DNA of 41,147 nucleotides from Spongiibacteraceae bacterium UBA5047 (GCA_002415025.1 DIBR01000061.1:321-41467), one strand, 5' to 3'; positions 8,415-16,752 are shown, numbered from the stretch's first letter. The notes: a model not told the origin generated them from the sequence alone. Made by a program: numbers and translations.

Positions 8415-9479
8415 ATGGCACTAATCAGCATGCGCCAACTGCTGGACCACGCCGCCGAATACGGTTATGGCGTTCCGGCTTTTAATGTCAACAATCTGGA
8501 GCAGACCCGCGCTATTATGGAAGCCGCCCAGGCGACCAACAGCCCGGTGATCATGCAGGCCTCGGCCGGTGCGCGCAAATACGCCGGCGCACCTTTCTTG
8601 CGGCATTTGATTCTTGCGGCCATCGAAGAATTTCCGGATATCCCGGTGGTCATGCACCAGGATCATGGCACGAGCCCCGATGTGTGTCAGCGCTCCATTC
8701 AACTGGGTTTCAGCTCGGTGATGATGGATGGCTCGTTGAAGGAAGATGGCAAAACCCCCGCGAGCTATGAATACAATGTGGAAGTCACCCAGCGCGCTGT
8801 TGCCATGGCTCATGCCTGTGGTGTCTCGGTAGAAGGCGAGCTGGGCTGTCTCGGTTCATTGGAAACCGGGCAGGCCGGCGAAGAAGACGGCATCGGTGCC
8901 GAAGGTACCTTGACCCACGAACAGATGCTGACCGACCCGGAAGAAGCCGCCGATTTTGTGGCAAAAACCCACGTCGACGCATTGGCTATCGCCATTGGTA
9001 CCAGCCACGGCGCCTACAAATTCAGCCGCCCGCCCTCGGGCGATATTCTGGCGATTGAGCGTATCAAGGCCATTCACAAACGCATTCCCGATACTCATCT
9101 GGTGATGCACGGTTCGTCCAGCGTACCGCAGGACTGGCTGGCCATTATCAACGAGTATGGCGGCGAAATTCCCGAGACCTATGGCGTGCCGGTTGAGGAA
9201 ATTGTTGAAGGCATCAAGCACGGTGTACGCAAGGTCAATATCGATACCGACCTGCGCCTCGCCTCTACTGGTGCGGTGCGGCGCTTCCTTGCTAACAACC
9301 GCGCCGAGTTTGATCCCCGTAAGTATCTGGCCGAAACCACCAAGGCGATGAAGGATATCTGCGCTGCGCGCTTTGAAGCCTTCGGCACCGTCGGCCACGC
9401 CAGCAAGATCAAGCCACTGTCGCTGGAAGCGATGTATCAGCGCTACGAAAAGGGCGAGCTCAAGGCGAAGGTTAACTGA
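8415..9479 (+). CDS. fba: Class II fructose-1,6-bisphosphate aldolase
   Basis: Metal-dependent cleavage and synthesis of fructose 1,6-bisphosphate. The 354-residue product starts MALISMRQLLDHAAEYGYGVPAFNVNNLEQ and shows the metal and substrate motifs VVMHQDHGTS and FSSVMMDGSL, then GELGCLGSLE, AIAIGTSHGAYKF and VRKVNIDTDLR. Length and motifs fit the FbaA / Calvin-cycle subtype found in pseudomonads, not E. coli FbaA. AGGGGT lies upstream of the start. It follows pgk across the REP hairpin and is followed, two bases after its stop, by a hydrolase gene. Confidence 0.96.
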   Translation: MALISMRQLLDHAAEYGYGVPAFNVNNLEQTRAIMEAAQATNSPVIMQASAGARKYAGAPFLRHLILAAIEEFPDIPVVMHQDHGTSPDVCQRSIQLGFSSVMMDGSLKEDGKTPASYEYNVEVTQRAVAMAHACGVSVEGELGCLGSLETGQAGEEDGIGAEGTLTHEQMLTDPEEAADFVAKTHVDALAIAIGTSHGAYKFSRPPSGDILAIERIKAIHKRIPDTHLVMHGSSSVPQDWLAIINEYGGEIPETYGVPVEEIVEGIKHGVRKVNIDTDLRLASTGAVRRFLANNRAEFDPRKYLAETTKAMKDICAARFEAFGTVGHASKIKPLSLEAMYQRYEKGELKAKVN

Positions 9480-9481
9480 GC

Positions 9482-10429
9482 ATGACGAACTGGGTGGAGC
9501 TGGTTGCTGAAAACCGTGATCGCTTGACCCTGCCACCCCTGTCAGCGTCAACGGAGCACTCGCCGTTGACGCAGTCCTATTTTGATTTCTACAAAATCGA
9601 TTTTGAAAATCGCGTGCCGGGCCTTAAACATCACTTCGGTGTGTTTCCCTCGTCGGGTTTCGATATTGCCATGCACGTGTTTGTTCCGAAGGGTGCAGCG
9701 CAAACGGCCTTTTTGTACCACGGCTTTTACGATCACGTGGGGCTGTTCAAACATGTTATCGAGTACTGCCTGCAGCGCAATTATGCGGTGGTGGCCTATG
9801 ACCTGCCGGGGCACGGTTTGTCGACCGGCAAACGCGCCGAGATCGACAGTTTTGATCAGTACGTGTCGGTGCTTAACGATGCCTTCTTTGCCGCAGCGCC
9901 CTTCAATTTGCCCAAGACCAAACTGGCGATAGCGCAGAGCACCGGTTGCGCGGTGCTGATGACTTATATGCTCACCGGCGGCAATGCTTTTGATAAAGCC
10001 GTGTTGCTGGCGCCTCTGGTGCGCCCCGGCGGCTGGCGTCTGGGCAAGCCGCTGCACAATGTAATCGGCAATCTGATTCCCAGTCTACCGAGGCGCTGGG
10101 CCGAAAATTCCGGCGACGCCGAATTTCTCAGCTGGTTGCGTGAGCTGGATATCCTGCAGTGCAAGGTGCTGCCCATGAGCTGGGTGAATGCTTTAAAGCA
10201 ATGGGAACCGACGTTTCACAAACTGCCATCGTCCCCGAAAACCGTGTTGGTCGTGCAAGGTGATGCGGATACCACCGTGGACTGGAAATTTAATCTGCCG
10301 GCGATACGGGAGCACTTCCCGAATGCCGTAGTGTCGCATTTGAGTGGTGCGCGGCATCATTTGGTGAATGAGACTGTTGAGCTGCGTGAGCGGATATGGG
10401 AGCGGGTGAGTGCGTATCTCGCGAGCTAG
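9482..10429 (+). CDS. Alpha/beta hydrolase, lysophospholipase-like
   Basis: Predicted soluble serine hydrolase of 315 residues. The fold is shown by FLYHGFYDHVGLF (oxyanion region, about 77-89) and YDLPGHGLSTG (106-116). The nucleophile elbow is AQSTGCA with S153, departing from the usual G-x-S-x-G by Ala in the first position. The charge-relay acid is likely in VVQGDADTTVDW and the histidine in SGARHHLVNE. No signal peptide is seen. It starts two bases after the fba stop and is probably cotranscribed, though no link to glycolysis is evident. Substrate unknown; monoglyceride lipase or lysophospholipase activity is only an analogy. Confidence 0.85.
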   Translation: MTNWVELVAENRDRLTLPPLSASTEHSPLTQSYFDFYKIDFENRVPGLKHHFGVFPSSGFDIAMHVFVPKGAAQTAFLYHGFYDHVGLFKHVIEYCLQRNYAVVAYDLPGHGLSTGKRAEIDSFDQYVSVLNDAFFAAAPFNLPKTKLAIAQSTGCAVLMTYMLTGGNAFDKAVLLAPLVRPGGWRLGKPLHNVIGNLIPSLPRRWAENSGDAEFLSWLRELDILQCKVLPMSWVNALKQWEPTFHKLPSSPKTVLVVQGDADTTVDWKFNLPAIREHFPNAVVSHLSGARHHLVNETVELRERIWERVSAYLAS

Positions 10430-10446
10430 AACGCCTTTCCTGGATG

Positions 10447-10514
10447 TTCGCCTGCAAGGCAGGCTCCCACAAAAAAACTCCGCGATATCTGTAGGAGCCT
10501 GCCTTGCAGGCGAA
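10447..10514. repeat. REP-A pair, tail-to-tail arrangement
   Basis: A minus-oriented copy (10447-10470) and a plus-oriented copy (10491-10514) lie just after the hydrolase gene, in the opposite relative arrangement to the metK-ahcY and pgk-fba pairs. The gap between the convergent hydrolase and ABC-F genes (10430-10598) holds only these repeats and the adjoining REP-B copy. Confidence 0.8.
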
Positions 10515-10531
10515 TGTGCCGGACAATGACC

Positions 10532-10562
10532 GTAGGCCTGCATAAGCAAAAGCGTTGCAGGC
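10532..10562 (+). repeat. REP-B copy
   Basis: GTAGGCCTGCATAAGC...GTTGCAGGC is a short imperfect palindrome with a GTAG head. Related copies occur near 15.55 kb and 38.0 kb. Confidence 0.7.
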
Positions 10563-10598
10563 GCTCCTTGTTGCGATGGCTGTTGCGATGGCTAATCC

Positions 10599-12215
10599 CT
10601 AAGCCCCGGCGCTTCCCACTTTGCGATTCTGTACTTCCTGCTGCGCCAGATACTCCTCGTAAGTCCCCTGAAAATCGATCAGCTTCTGATCCTTGATTTC
10701 AATAACGCGGGTTGCCAGTGAGGATACAAACTCGCGGTCGTGGCTGACGAAAATCAGTGTGCCGTCGTAGTGTTCCAGCGCCAGGTTCAATGCCTCGATG
10801 GCTTCCATGTCGAGGTGGTTGGTTGGCTCGTCCATGATCAGCACGTTGGTGTCCATCATCATCAGTTTGCCAAACAGAAGGCGGTTCTTTTCACCGCCCG
10901 AGCATACCTTTGCCTGTTTTTTGAAGTCGTCTGAGGAGAACAGCAGGCGACCTAGGGTGGCGCGCACTATCTGGTCGTCGTGGCTGGGTTTGCGCCATTG
11001 GCTCATCCAGTCGAAAAGATTCAGGTCATTGTCGAAGTCGGCGCTGCTGTCCTGGGGGCAGTAGCCGAGGCTGGCATTCTCGGCCCATTTCACCACGCCT
11101 TCGTTGACGTTCAACTGGTTCATCAGGCAGCGCAGCAGGGTGGTTTTACCGGCGCCATTTTCACCGATGATGGCCAAGCGGCTGCCCGCTTCGAGAATCA
11201 TATTGCCTTCGGCGAATAAAGGTTCGTCGAAACCGTGGCCGATATTTTCCAGTGTGAGTGCCTGGCGGTGCAGCTTTTTATCCTGTTTGAAACGAATGTA
11301 GGGCGATACGCGGCTGGACGCCTTGATCTCGTCGAGCTGGATTTTTTCAATCTGCTTGGCGCGCGACGTTGCCTGTTTGGCTTTGGAGGCATTGGCCGAG
11401 AAGCGACTGACAAACTGCTGCAGGTCGGCGATCTGGGCGGACTTTTTCGCGTTCTGTGACTGCAGGCGTTCGCGGGCGGCGGTGGACGCCGTCATAAAAT
11501 CATCGTAGTTGCCGGGGTAAACCCGCAATTCGCCGTAGTCGATATCGGCCATATGGGTGCAAACCGCGTTTAGAAAGTGACGGTCGTGCGAAATGATTAC
11601 CATGGTGCTTTTACGCTGGTTGAGCACGTCTTCGAGCCAGCGAATGGTGTTGATATCGAGGTTGTTGGTGGGTTCGTCCAGCAGCAGAATATCCGGGTCG
11701 GAGAACAGGGCCTGTGCCAGCAGTACCCGCAGCTTTAACCCCGGTGCGACTTCACTCATGGGGCCGTAGTGATAGTGCGAGTCAATGCCAGCGCCCAGCA
11801 GAATTTCGCCGGCGCTGCTTTCTGCACTGTAGCCATCGAGCTCCATAAAGCGCGTTTCAAGATCGGCGACTTTCATGCCGTCTTCTTCCGACATCTCTGG
11901 CTGTGAGTAGATGCGATCGCGCTCCTGTTTCACATCCCACAGGTCGGTGTGCCCCATGATCACCGTGTCGATAACGGAAAATTTTTCAAAGGCAAATTGA
12001 TCCTGTGACAGCTTGCCTACCCGCTCGTTGATATCAACTGACACATTGCCTGATGTGGGCTTGAGGCTGCCGTCGAGAATTTTCATAAAGGTGGACTTGC
12101 CGCAGCCGTTAGCGCCGATCAGGCCGTAGCGATTGCCGCCGCCAAACTTGACGGAAATATTTTCAAACAGTGGTTTGGCACCAAATTGCATGGTGATGTT
12201 GGCGGTGGTGATCAA
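10599..12215 (-). CDS. ybiT: ABC-F family ATPase, YbiT type
   Basis: Cytosolic ABC-F protein with two ATPase domains and no membrane segments; this family acts on ribosomes as translation factors. The product begins with an N-terminal stretch nearly identical to what I recall of E. coli YbiT (NITMQFGAKPLFENISVKFG). Walker A motifs are GANGCGKS (about 34-41) and GENGAGKT (about 350). Walker B is LLLDEPTNNLD and LIMDEPTNHLD. The second signature is canonical (CSGGEKNR), but the first is EVAPGLKLR, as in YbiT proteins. A basic, Lys/Gln-rich linker between the domains carries the SRAKQIEKIQ stretch. At 538 residues the length is normal. It stands alone, convergent with the hydrolase. Confidence 0.93.
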   Translation of the reverse strand: MITTANITMQFGAKPLFENISVKFGGGNRYGLIGANGCGKSTFMKILDGSLKPTSGNVSVDINERVGKLSQDQFAFEKFSVIDTVIMGHTDLWDVKQERDRIYSQPEMSEEDGMKVADLETRFMELDGYSAESSAGEILLGAGIDSHYHYGPMSEVAPGLKLRVLLAQALFSDPDILLLDEPTNNLDINTIRWLEDVLNQRKSTMVIISHDRHFLNAVCTHMADIDYGELRVYPGNYDDFMTASTAARERLQSQNAKKSAQIADLQQFVSRFSANASKAKQATSRAKQIEKIQLDEIKASSRVSPYIRFKQDKKLHRQALTLENIGHGFDEPLFAEGNMILEAGSRLAIIGENGAGKTTLLRCLMNQLNVNEGVVKWAENASLGYCPQDSSADFDNDLNLFDWMSQWRKPSHDDQIVRATLGRLLFSSDDFKKQAKVCSGGEKNRLLFGKLMMMDTNVLIMDEPTNHLDMEAIEALNLALEHYDGTLIFVSHDREFVSSLATRVIEIKDQKLIDFQGTYEEYLAQQEVQNRKVGSAGA

Positions 12216-12273
12216 GGGGATAATCCTTTGCGCGTTGTACGCAATGTGAGTGTGAGAAATTGAAAACGTGGAG

Positions 12274-12639
12274 TCAGTTGCCTACTGAAGGCGGGACGGT
12301 GCACGGCACCCAGTCCCACCATTCGTGTTGGCCTTCCTGGCCGTCGCCTTTCTTGCGGTGCACATCCCAGGTGACGAGGAAATCAGGGTTGTCGATCTGC
12401 TGGTTTTCGCTGTCGCGATAGCTCCCCGCAGGAGCTACAAACCAGGGCGATAACGCCGGTGGCAGGGTAAAGTCGCGATCGTCTTTTGCCGGTCTGAGCA
12501 CAATACCTTCCTCGCCGGCACTGACCACCGAGGCGATGAGCATGCGCTGCGACAACACCTCGCCGTCGGGGCTGAAATAGCTCAGGCCCAGTACGCAGGT
12601 TTTGCCGACGAGGTCGGAGAGTTGTGCCACGGCATTCAT
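12274..12639 (-). CDS. Conserved hypothetical protein downstream of serA
   Basis: A 121-residue soluble protein that I do not recognise. It has no signal peptide or transmembrane segment. The N-terminal half looks like a small beta-rich domain (GKTCVLGLSYFSPDGEVLSQRMLIASVV), and the C terminus is Trp-rich (EWWDWVPCTVP). It starts ten bases after the serA stop on the same strand, so cotranscription with serA is likely; that is the only clue to function. The ATG at 12639 has only a weak AGGCC upstream. Confidence 0.7.
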   Translation of the reverse strand: MNAVAQLSDLVGKTCVLGLSYFSPDGEVLSQRMLIASVVSAGEEGIVLRPAKDDRDFTLPPALSPWFVAPAGSYRDSENQQIDNPDFLVTWDVHRKKGDGQEGQHEWWDWVPCTVPPSVGN

Positions 12640-12649
12640 GCGTACTGGC

Positions 12650-13876
12650 CTAGAACAATACGCGGCAGCGCAGGGTGCCGGGAATTTCTTTCAGTTTGCT
12701 CAGGGCCAGTTCGCTATAAGCCTGGTCAACATCGATTACCACATAGCCGACCGACTCGTGGGTCTGCAGGTACTGGCCGGAAATGTTGATATTGTTTTCA
12801 GAAAATATCTGGTTGATGGCGCTCATCACGCCCGGCACGTTTTTGTGAACATGCAGCAGGCGATGACGACCGTCCTGGGCGGGCAGGGCTACTTCCGGGA
12901 AGTTCACCGAAGTAATGGTGGTGCCGTTGTCGGAGTATTTCACCAGCTTCTCGGCCACTTCCATGCCGATATTTTCCTGGGCTTCCATGGTCGAGCCGCC
13001 GATGTGCGGCGTCAGGAAGACATTGTCGAACTCGCGCAAGGGAGAAATAAATTCGTCGGCATTGCTTTTCGGCTCGGTCGGGAATACATCAATGGCCGCA
13101 CCCAAAAGACGCTTGGAGCGCAGTGCCTCGCACAGGGCGTCGATGTCGACCACGGTGCCGCGCGAGGCATTGATCAAAATGCCACCCTGTTTCATTTGCG
13201 CGAATTCTTTCTCGCCGAACATGTTTTTGGTAGAGGCAGTTTCCGGTACGTGCAGGCTGACGATGTCGGCGTTGGCCAGCAACTGGCTCATACTGACCTG
13301 CGAGGCGTTGCCCAGCGGCAGTTTGTTCACGGTATCGGCAAACAGCACTTCCATGCCCAGACTTTCGGCAATCACCGATAGCTGCATGCCAATGGAGCCA
13401 TAGCCGATAATGCCGAGCTTTTTGCCGCGAATTTCATAAGAGTCGGCCGCCGTTTTCAGCCACTCGCCGCGATGGGCGGCGGCATTTTTCTCGGCCACGC
13501 CACGCAGCAACAAGATAGCCTCGGCAATGACCAACTCGGCCACCGAACGGGTGTTGGAATAGGGGGCGTTAAACACCGCGACGCCGTTTTCCAGGGCGGC
13601 GGTCAAATCAACCTGATTGGTGCCGATACAGAAGCAGCCGATAGAGGTGAGCTTGGGTGCCTGGGCCAATACGTCGCGGGTGAGCTGGGTGCGCGAGCGA
13701 ATACCGACAAAGTGGGCGTCGCTGATGCTGGCGATCAGCTCGTCACCCTCCAGCGCCTTTTTGTGGTACTCGATATTGGTGTAGCCAGCGTTTTTCAGCA
13801 CGGTCACGGCAGATTCGTGCAGGCCCTCCAGTAACAGGAACTTGATCTTGTTCTTGTCGAGAGATTTCTTGCTCAT
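12650..13876 (-). CDS. serA: D-3-phosphoglycerate dehydrogenase
   Basis: First enzyme of serine synthesis; oxidises 3-phosphoglycerate and, in studied relatives, also reduces 2-oxoglutarate to D-2-hydroxyglutarate to drive the reaction. The 408-residue product closely tracks E. coli SerA: IGCFCIGTNQVDL, the NAD motif LGIIGYGSIGMQL, INASRGTVVDIDALC, the catalytic His in LTPHIGGSTMEAQENIG, and a C-terminal ACT domain (from about 335) for serine feedback. The frame extends far upstream to 14626, but this crosses the divergent neighbour, so MSKKSLDKNKIKF at 13876 is taken as the start; an ATG four codons earlier is possible. Confidence 0.95.
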   Translation of the reverse strand: MSKKSLDKNKIKFLLLEGLHESAVTVLKNAGYTNIEYHKKALEGDELIASISDAHFVGIRSRTQLTRDVLAQAPKLTSIGCFCIGTNQVDLTAALENGVAVFNAPYSNTRSVAELVIAEAILLLRGVAEKNAAAHRGEWLKTAADSYEIRGKKLGIIGYGSIGMQLSVIAESLGMEVLFADTVNKLPLGNASQVSMSQLLANADIVSLHVPETASTKNMFGEKEFAQMKQGGILINASRGTVVDIDALCEALRSKRLLGAAIDVFPTEPKSNADEFISPLREFDNVFLTPHIGGSTMEAQENIGMEVAEKLVKYSDNGTTITSVNFPEVALPAQDGRHRLLHVHKNVPGVMSAINQIFSENNINISGQYLQTHESVGYVVIDVDQAYSELALSKLKEIPGTLRCRVLF

Positions 13877-13970
13877 GGTCTCAGTCATTTCCAGCTGTGG
13901 TTTCAAGGGCTTGCGGCTATTTGCGATGTCCGGCAACCGGGCGAATTCCGCAGGTGCAGGAGAGGGCGCG

Positions 13971-13982
13971 TATGGTACCATA
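13971..13982. promoter_or_regulatory. Palindrome in the serA / D2HGDH divergent promoter region
   Basis: TATGGTACCATA is a perfect 12-bp palindrome about midway between the two divergent starts. Reading leftward, a TTGAAA hexamer lies 16-17 bp before a weak CATACG box that overlaps the palindrome, a possible serA promoter. It could be an operator shared by both genes, or chance. Confidence 0.35.
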
Positions 13983-14023
13983 GTCGCCCTTTCAAGTACG
14001 CCCAAAATGAGACTCAAAACGCG

Positions 14024-15436
14024 ATGACTGCTGGTTCTTCCGCCGAGGCCGCCAATGTGATTGTTGGCCAACTTAAAGAGATTGTTGGCGCCGCCAATGT
14101 GCGTCAAAGCGAGGACGATTTCGCCACCTATGGTCGGGACTGGACCCGCGCGGTGGAGCCGGCGCCCGTTGCCATCGTCTTTCCGCGCTCGGTTGAGCAG
14201 GTGCAGGCGGTTATCAAGCGTGCCAATGATCTCGGCTTTGGCATAGTGCCCAGTGGCGGGCGCACAGGCCTGAGCGGTGGCGCCGTTGCGGCCAATGGCG
14301 AGGTAGTGCTGGCGATGGATTATATGAATGCCATCAAGGGCTTTGACCCGATTGATCGCACTGTGGTGTGCGAGGCCGGTGTGATTACCGAGCAGTTGCA
14401 GCACTACGCCGAGGAGCAGGGGCTGTTTTACCCGGTGGATTTCGCCTCCAGTGGCTCTTCGCAAATCGGCGGCAATATCGCCACCAACGCCGGCGGCATC
14501 AAAGTGATTCGCTACGGCATGACCCGCGACTGGGTGGCCGGTTTGAAGGTGGTGACGGGCAAGGGCGAGGTGCTGGAGCTGAACAACGGGCTGCTGAAAA
14601 ACAATGCGGGATACGATCTCCGGCAATTGTTTATCGGCGCTGAAGGCACCTTGGGCGTTATTGTTGAGGCCACCATGCAGCTCACCCGCCAGCCCAAGGG
14701 TTTAACGGCACTGGTGCTGGGCGTGCCCGATTTTGACGCGTTGATGAACGTGTTTAACCGCTATCAGGCCAATATGGATCTCACGGCCTTTGAGTTCTTT
14801 TCCGAACAGGCCCTGCAGAAGGTAGTGGAGCATCAGGGCTTGGCACGACCCTTTGAGAGCGCTACGCCCTTTTATTGCCTGCTGGAATTTGAATGCCTGA
14901 ATGAACAGGTTGAAGAACAGGCTATGAGTTTGTTTGAGCAGGCGGTAGAGCAGGGTTGGGTTGTTGACGGCGTGATGAGCCAAAGCCTGGAACAACTCAA
15001 AAACCTGTGGCGATTGCGCGAAGATATTTCCGAAACGATTTCCCGCTGGACGCCCTACAAGAACGATATCGCGACCGTCATCTCGAAAGTGCCGGCATTT
15101 TTAACCGCTGTTGAAGACGTGGTGAATGCGCGCTACCCCGACTTTGAGATTATCTGGTTTGGCCATATCGGCGACGGCAATGTGCACCTGAATATTCTCA
15201 AGCCCGACGCGCTGGATAAAACCACCTTTTTTGAGCAGTGCAGCGAAGTCAGCCTGGAAGTGTTTGATATCGTTGAACGCTTTGGTGGCAGTGTGTCGGC
15301 CGAGCACGGCGTTGGTCTATTGAAAAAGCCTTATTTGAAGTACACCCGCAGCGCTACCGAGATTGCGGCCATGAAAGCCATCAAGCTGGTGTTTGATCCG
15401 GCCGGCATCATGAACCCCGGCAAGGTGTTTGACTGA
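14024..15436 (+). CDS. FAD-linked D-2-hydroxyglutarate dehydrogenase
   Basis: FAD oxidoreductase of the VAO/PCMH superfamily, 470 residues. The N-terminal FAD-binding part shows VPSGGRTGLSGGAV (about 76-90), the IGGNIATNAGGIKVIRYG loop and GAEGTLGVIVEA. The C-terminal oxidase domain has the metal/substrate motif GHIGDGNVH (about 378-386) and SAEHGVG (about 425). D-lactate and D-2-hydroxyglutarate dehydrogenases share this architecture. Divergence from serA favours the latter, because in Pseudomonas this enzyme recycles the D-2-hydroxyglutarate made by SerA and passes electrons to the respiratory chain. Soluble or peripherally membrane-associated. Generic D-lactate or glycolate oxidase activity remains possible. 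Confidence 0.85.
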   Translation: MTAGSSAEAANVIVGQLKEIVGAANVRQSEDDFATYGRDWTRAVEPAPVAIVFPRSVEQVQAVIKRANDLGFGIVPSGGRTGLSGGAVAANGEVVLAMDYMNAIKGFDPIDRTVVCEAGVITEQLQHYAEEQGLFYPVDFASSGSSQIGGNIATNAGGIKVIRYGMTRDWVAGLKVVTGKGEVLELNNGLLKNNAGYDLRQLFIGAEGTLGVIVEATMQLTRQPKGLTALVLGVPDFDALMNVFNRYQANMDLTAFEFFSEQALQKVVEHQGLARPFESATPFYCLLEFECLNEQVEEQAMSLFEQAVEQGWVVDGVMSQSLEQLKNLWRLREDISETISRWTPYKNDIATVISKVPAFLTAVEDVVNARYPDFEIIWFGHIGDGNVHLNILKPDALDKTTFFEQCSEVSLEVFDIVERFGGSVSAEHGVGLLKKPYLKYTRSATEIAAMKAIKLVFDPAGIMNPGKVFD

Positions 15437-15474
15437 TTACCGGGCACCGGATTTCCCGGGTACCCCCCCCCTTA

Positions 15475-15498
15475 TTCGCAAGCAGGGCCCGCTCCCAC
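15475..15498 (-). repeat. REP-A single copy
   Basis: Minus-oriented variant (GTGGGAGCGGGCCCTGCTTGCGAA on that strand, given here as a 24-base site) soon after the D2HGDH stop, close to the classic Pseudomonas REP consensus. A run of nine C residues precedes it at 15463-15471. Confidence 0.7.
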
Positions 15499-15533
15499 AT
15501 AGTGCAGAGAAAGCAGCTGCAACTACATGTCGG

Positions 15534-15620
15534 TGTGCAAGTTTTTTTGCCGCAGGCCCGCATAAGCGCAGCGTTGCGGGCATCGCGGAATATTCCTGAT
15601 ACGCGTCGCTCACCTGGTCT
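15534..15620. repeat. REP-B composite repeat, copy 1
   Basis: Holds GTGTGCAAGTTTTTTT, then a REP-B palindrome (15552-15581, core CATAAGCGCAGCG), then a decayed inverse copy starting CCTGATACGC. The same order of elements recurs at 37984-38073. It occupies most of the 379-bp gap between D2HGDH and the crotonase gene; I see no gene in that gap. Confidence 0.7.
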
Positions 15621-15768
15621 GCGAAATCAATTCACCAGCATCCGTGCGCCTGCCACGCGGGCGAATCACCGCCATGCTGCTTCTCAGATATGTCCTTCGC
15701 GACACTGGCCGCACGCGGCAGGCGCGTGCATTGCCAAGCGTGCTGGTATTCGGCCACCGTCTTAATTA

Positions 15769-15782
15769 GTATACCAATATAC
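15769..15782. promoter_or_regulatory. Possible operator before the crotonase gene
   Basis: GTATACCAATATAC has 5-bp inverted arms (GTATA / TATAC) around four bases, in a short AT-rich patch 34-47 bp before the start codon. The position suits a repressor site of the TetR or GntR sort, but no cognate regulator is in the window. Confidence 0.3.
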
Positions 15783-15815
15783 AATAACAACCCTAGCCGC
15801 ACTTCCGGAGGCCCC

Positions 15816-16652
15816 ATGACCTATATCAACTACGAAAAAATTGACCGTGTTGGCGTGATTACGCTGGATCGGGCTGACAAGGCCAATGCCGTGAACGGCC
15901 CCATGCTGGACGAACTGGACGAGGCCTGGTCCATGGCGGCGGCCGATCGCGATGTGCGGGTGATTGTCGTCAAGGCCAACGGCAAGCATTTTTCATCCGG
16001 GCATGATATGAGCGGATCAAATGAAGCGCTCAGCGGTGAGAAGGGTGCGGCCCAGTCCGACCAGAGCAATCAACTGGATTGGAAGGAGCGCGGTCTGGAG
16101 GCGCTGTATGAATGGGAATCCAAACGCTATCTGGGGTACTCACGCCGCTGGCGCGATATTCCCAAGCCCTCTATCGCAGCCGTGCAGGGCGCCTGCATAG
16201 CGGGCGGCCTGATGCTGTGCTGGCCTTGTGACCTGATTGTGGCTTCCGAAGATGCCAAGTTTTCCGACCCCGTGGTGCGCATGGGTATTGGTGGCGTCGA
16301 GTACCACGCCCATACCTGGGAGCTGGGTGCGCGCAAGGCCAAGGAAATGCTCTTTACTGCCAAGTCGATGACCGCGGCAGAGGCGCTGGAATTCGGCATG
16401 GTGAATCGCGTGGTGCCGCGCGACAACCTGCTCGATGAAACCATGGCGCTGGCCAATGAGATCGCGCAGATGCATCCCTTCGCGCTGGCCCAGGCCAAAC
16501 GCGCGGTCAACCAGACTATGGATATTCAGGGTTTTTACACGGCCCTGCAGTCGGTGTTTGATATTCACCAAACCGGGCATGGCAACGCCCTAGCCGTCGG
16601 CGGTTATCCGATTCTGGTCGACCTCGATCAGATGAAGAAGACCAACAATTAA
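15816..16652 (+). CDS. Crotonase-family protein lacking both classical catalytic glutamates
   Basis: A 278-residue member of the enoyl-CoA hydratase/isomerase superfamily: VGVITLDRADKANAV at the N terminus, the oxyanion-type HFSSGHDM (58-65), and the CoA/active-site helix GACIAGGLMLCWPCD (125-139). Aligned by eye to rat enoyl-CoA hydratase, Glu144 corresponds to M133 and Glu164 to V153. Both catalytic acids are therefore missing and ordinary hydration of enoyl-CoA is doubtful. The distinctive GGVEYHAHTWELGARKAKEM segment (159-177) may carry other catalytic residues. The ATG at 15816 is chosen for its CGGAGG site five bases upstream; earlier in-frame codons encode no family sequence. It appears monocistronic. 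Confidence 0.85.
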   Translation: MTYINYEKIDRVGVITLDRADKANAVNGPMLDELDEAWSMAAADRDVRVIVVKANGKHFSSGHDMSGSNEALSGEKGAAQSDQSNQLDWKERGLEALYEWESKRYLGYSRRWRDIPKPSIAAVQGACIAGGLMLCWPCDLIVASEDAKFSDPVVRMGIGGVEYHAHTWELGARKAKEMLFTAKSMTAAEALEFGMVNRVVPRDNLLDETMALANEIAQMHPFALAQAKRAVNQTMDIQGFYTALQSVFDIHQTGHGNALAVGGYPILVDLDQMKKTNN

Positions 16653-16718
16653 GACGCTTGGCGAGGCGAATAAGACTTAACGCTTGAAGCCTTGCCGAGC
16701 AGTAAGAGATCGGCGGCG

Positions 16719-16752
16719 CGGCAATAGGGATGCGTATGCATCCCTATTGCCG
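16719..16752. terminator. Perfect 15-bp hairpin after the crotonase gene
   Basis: CGGCAATAGGGATGC and its exact reverse complement flank a GTAT loop, 67 bp after the crotonase stop and just before the AT-richer cassette. There is no T tract after it. It may end the crotonase transcript, or be a junction or repeat element. The rest of the 358-bp gap to the next gene (16653-17010) holds only a possible promoter. Confidence 0.55.

Noticed and set aside
13877..14626. N-terminal extension of serA to a 658-residue protein
   Set aside because: The extra 250 codons run antisense through the D2HGDH gene and the promoter gap; SerA of normal length starts at 13876.
15690..15815. 42-codon N-terminal extension of the crotonase gene
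   Set aside because: It crosses the palindromic AT-rich promoter patch, has no family similarity, and the ATG at 15816 has a strong CGGAGG site.
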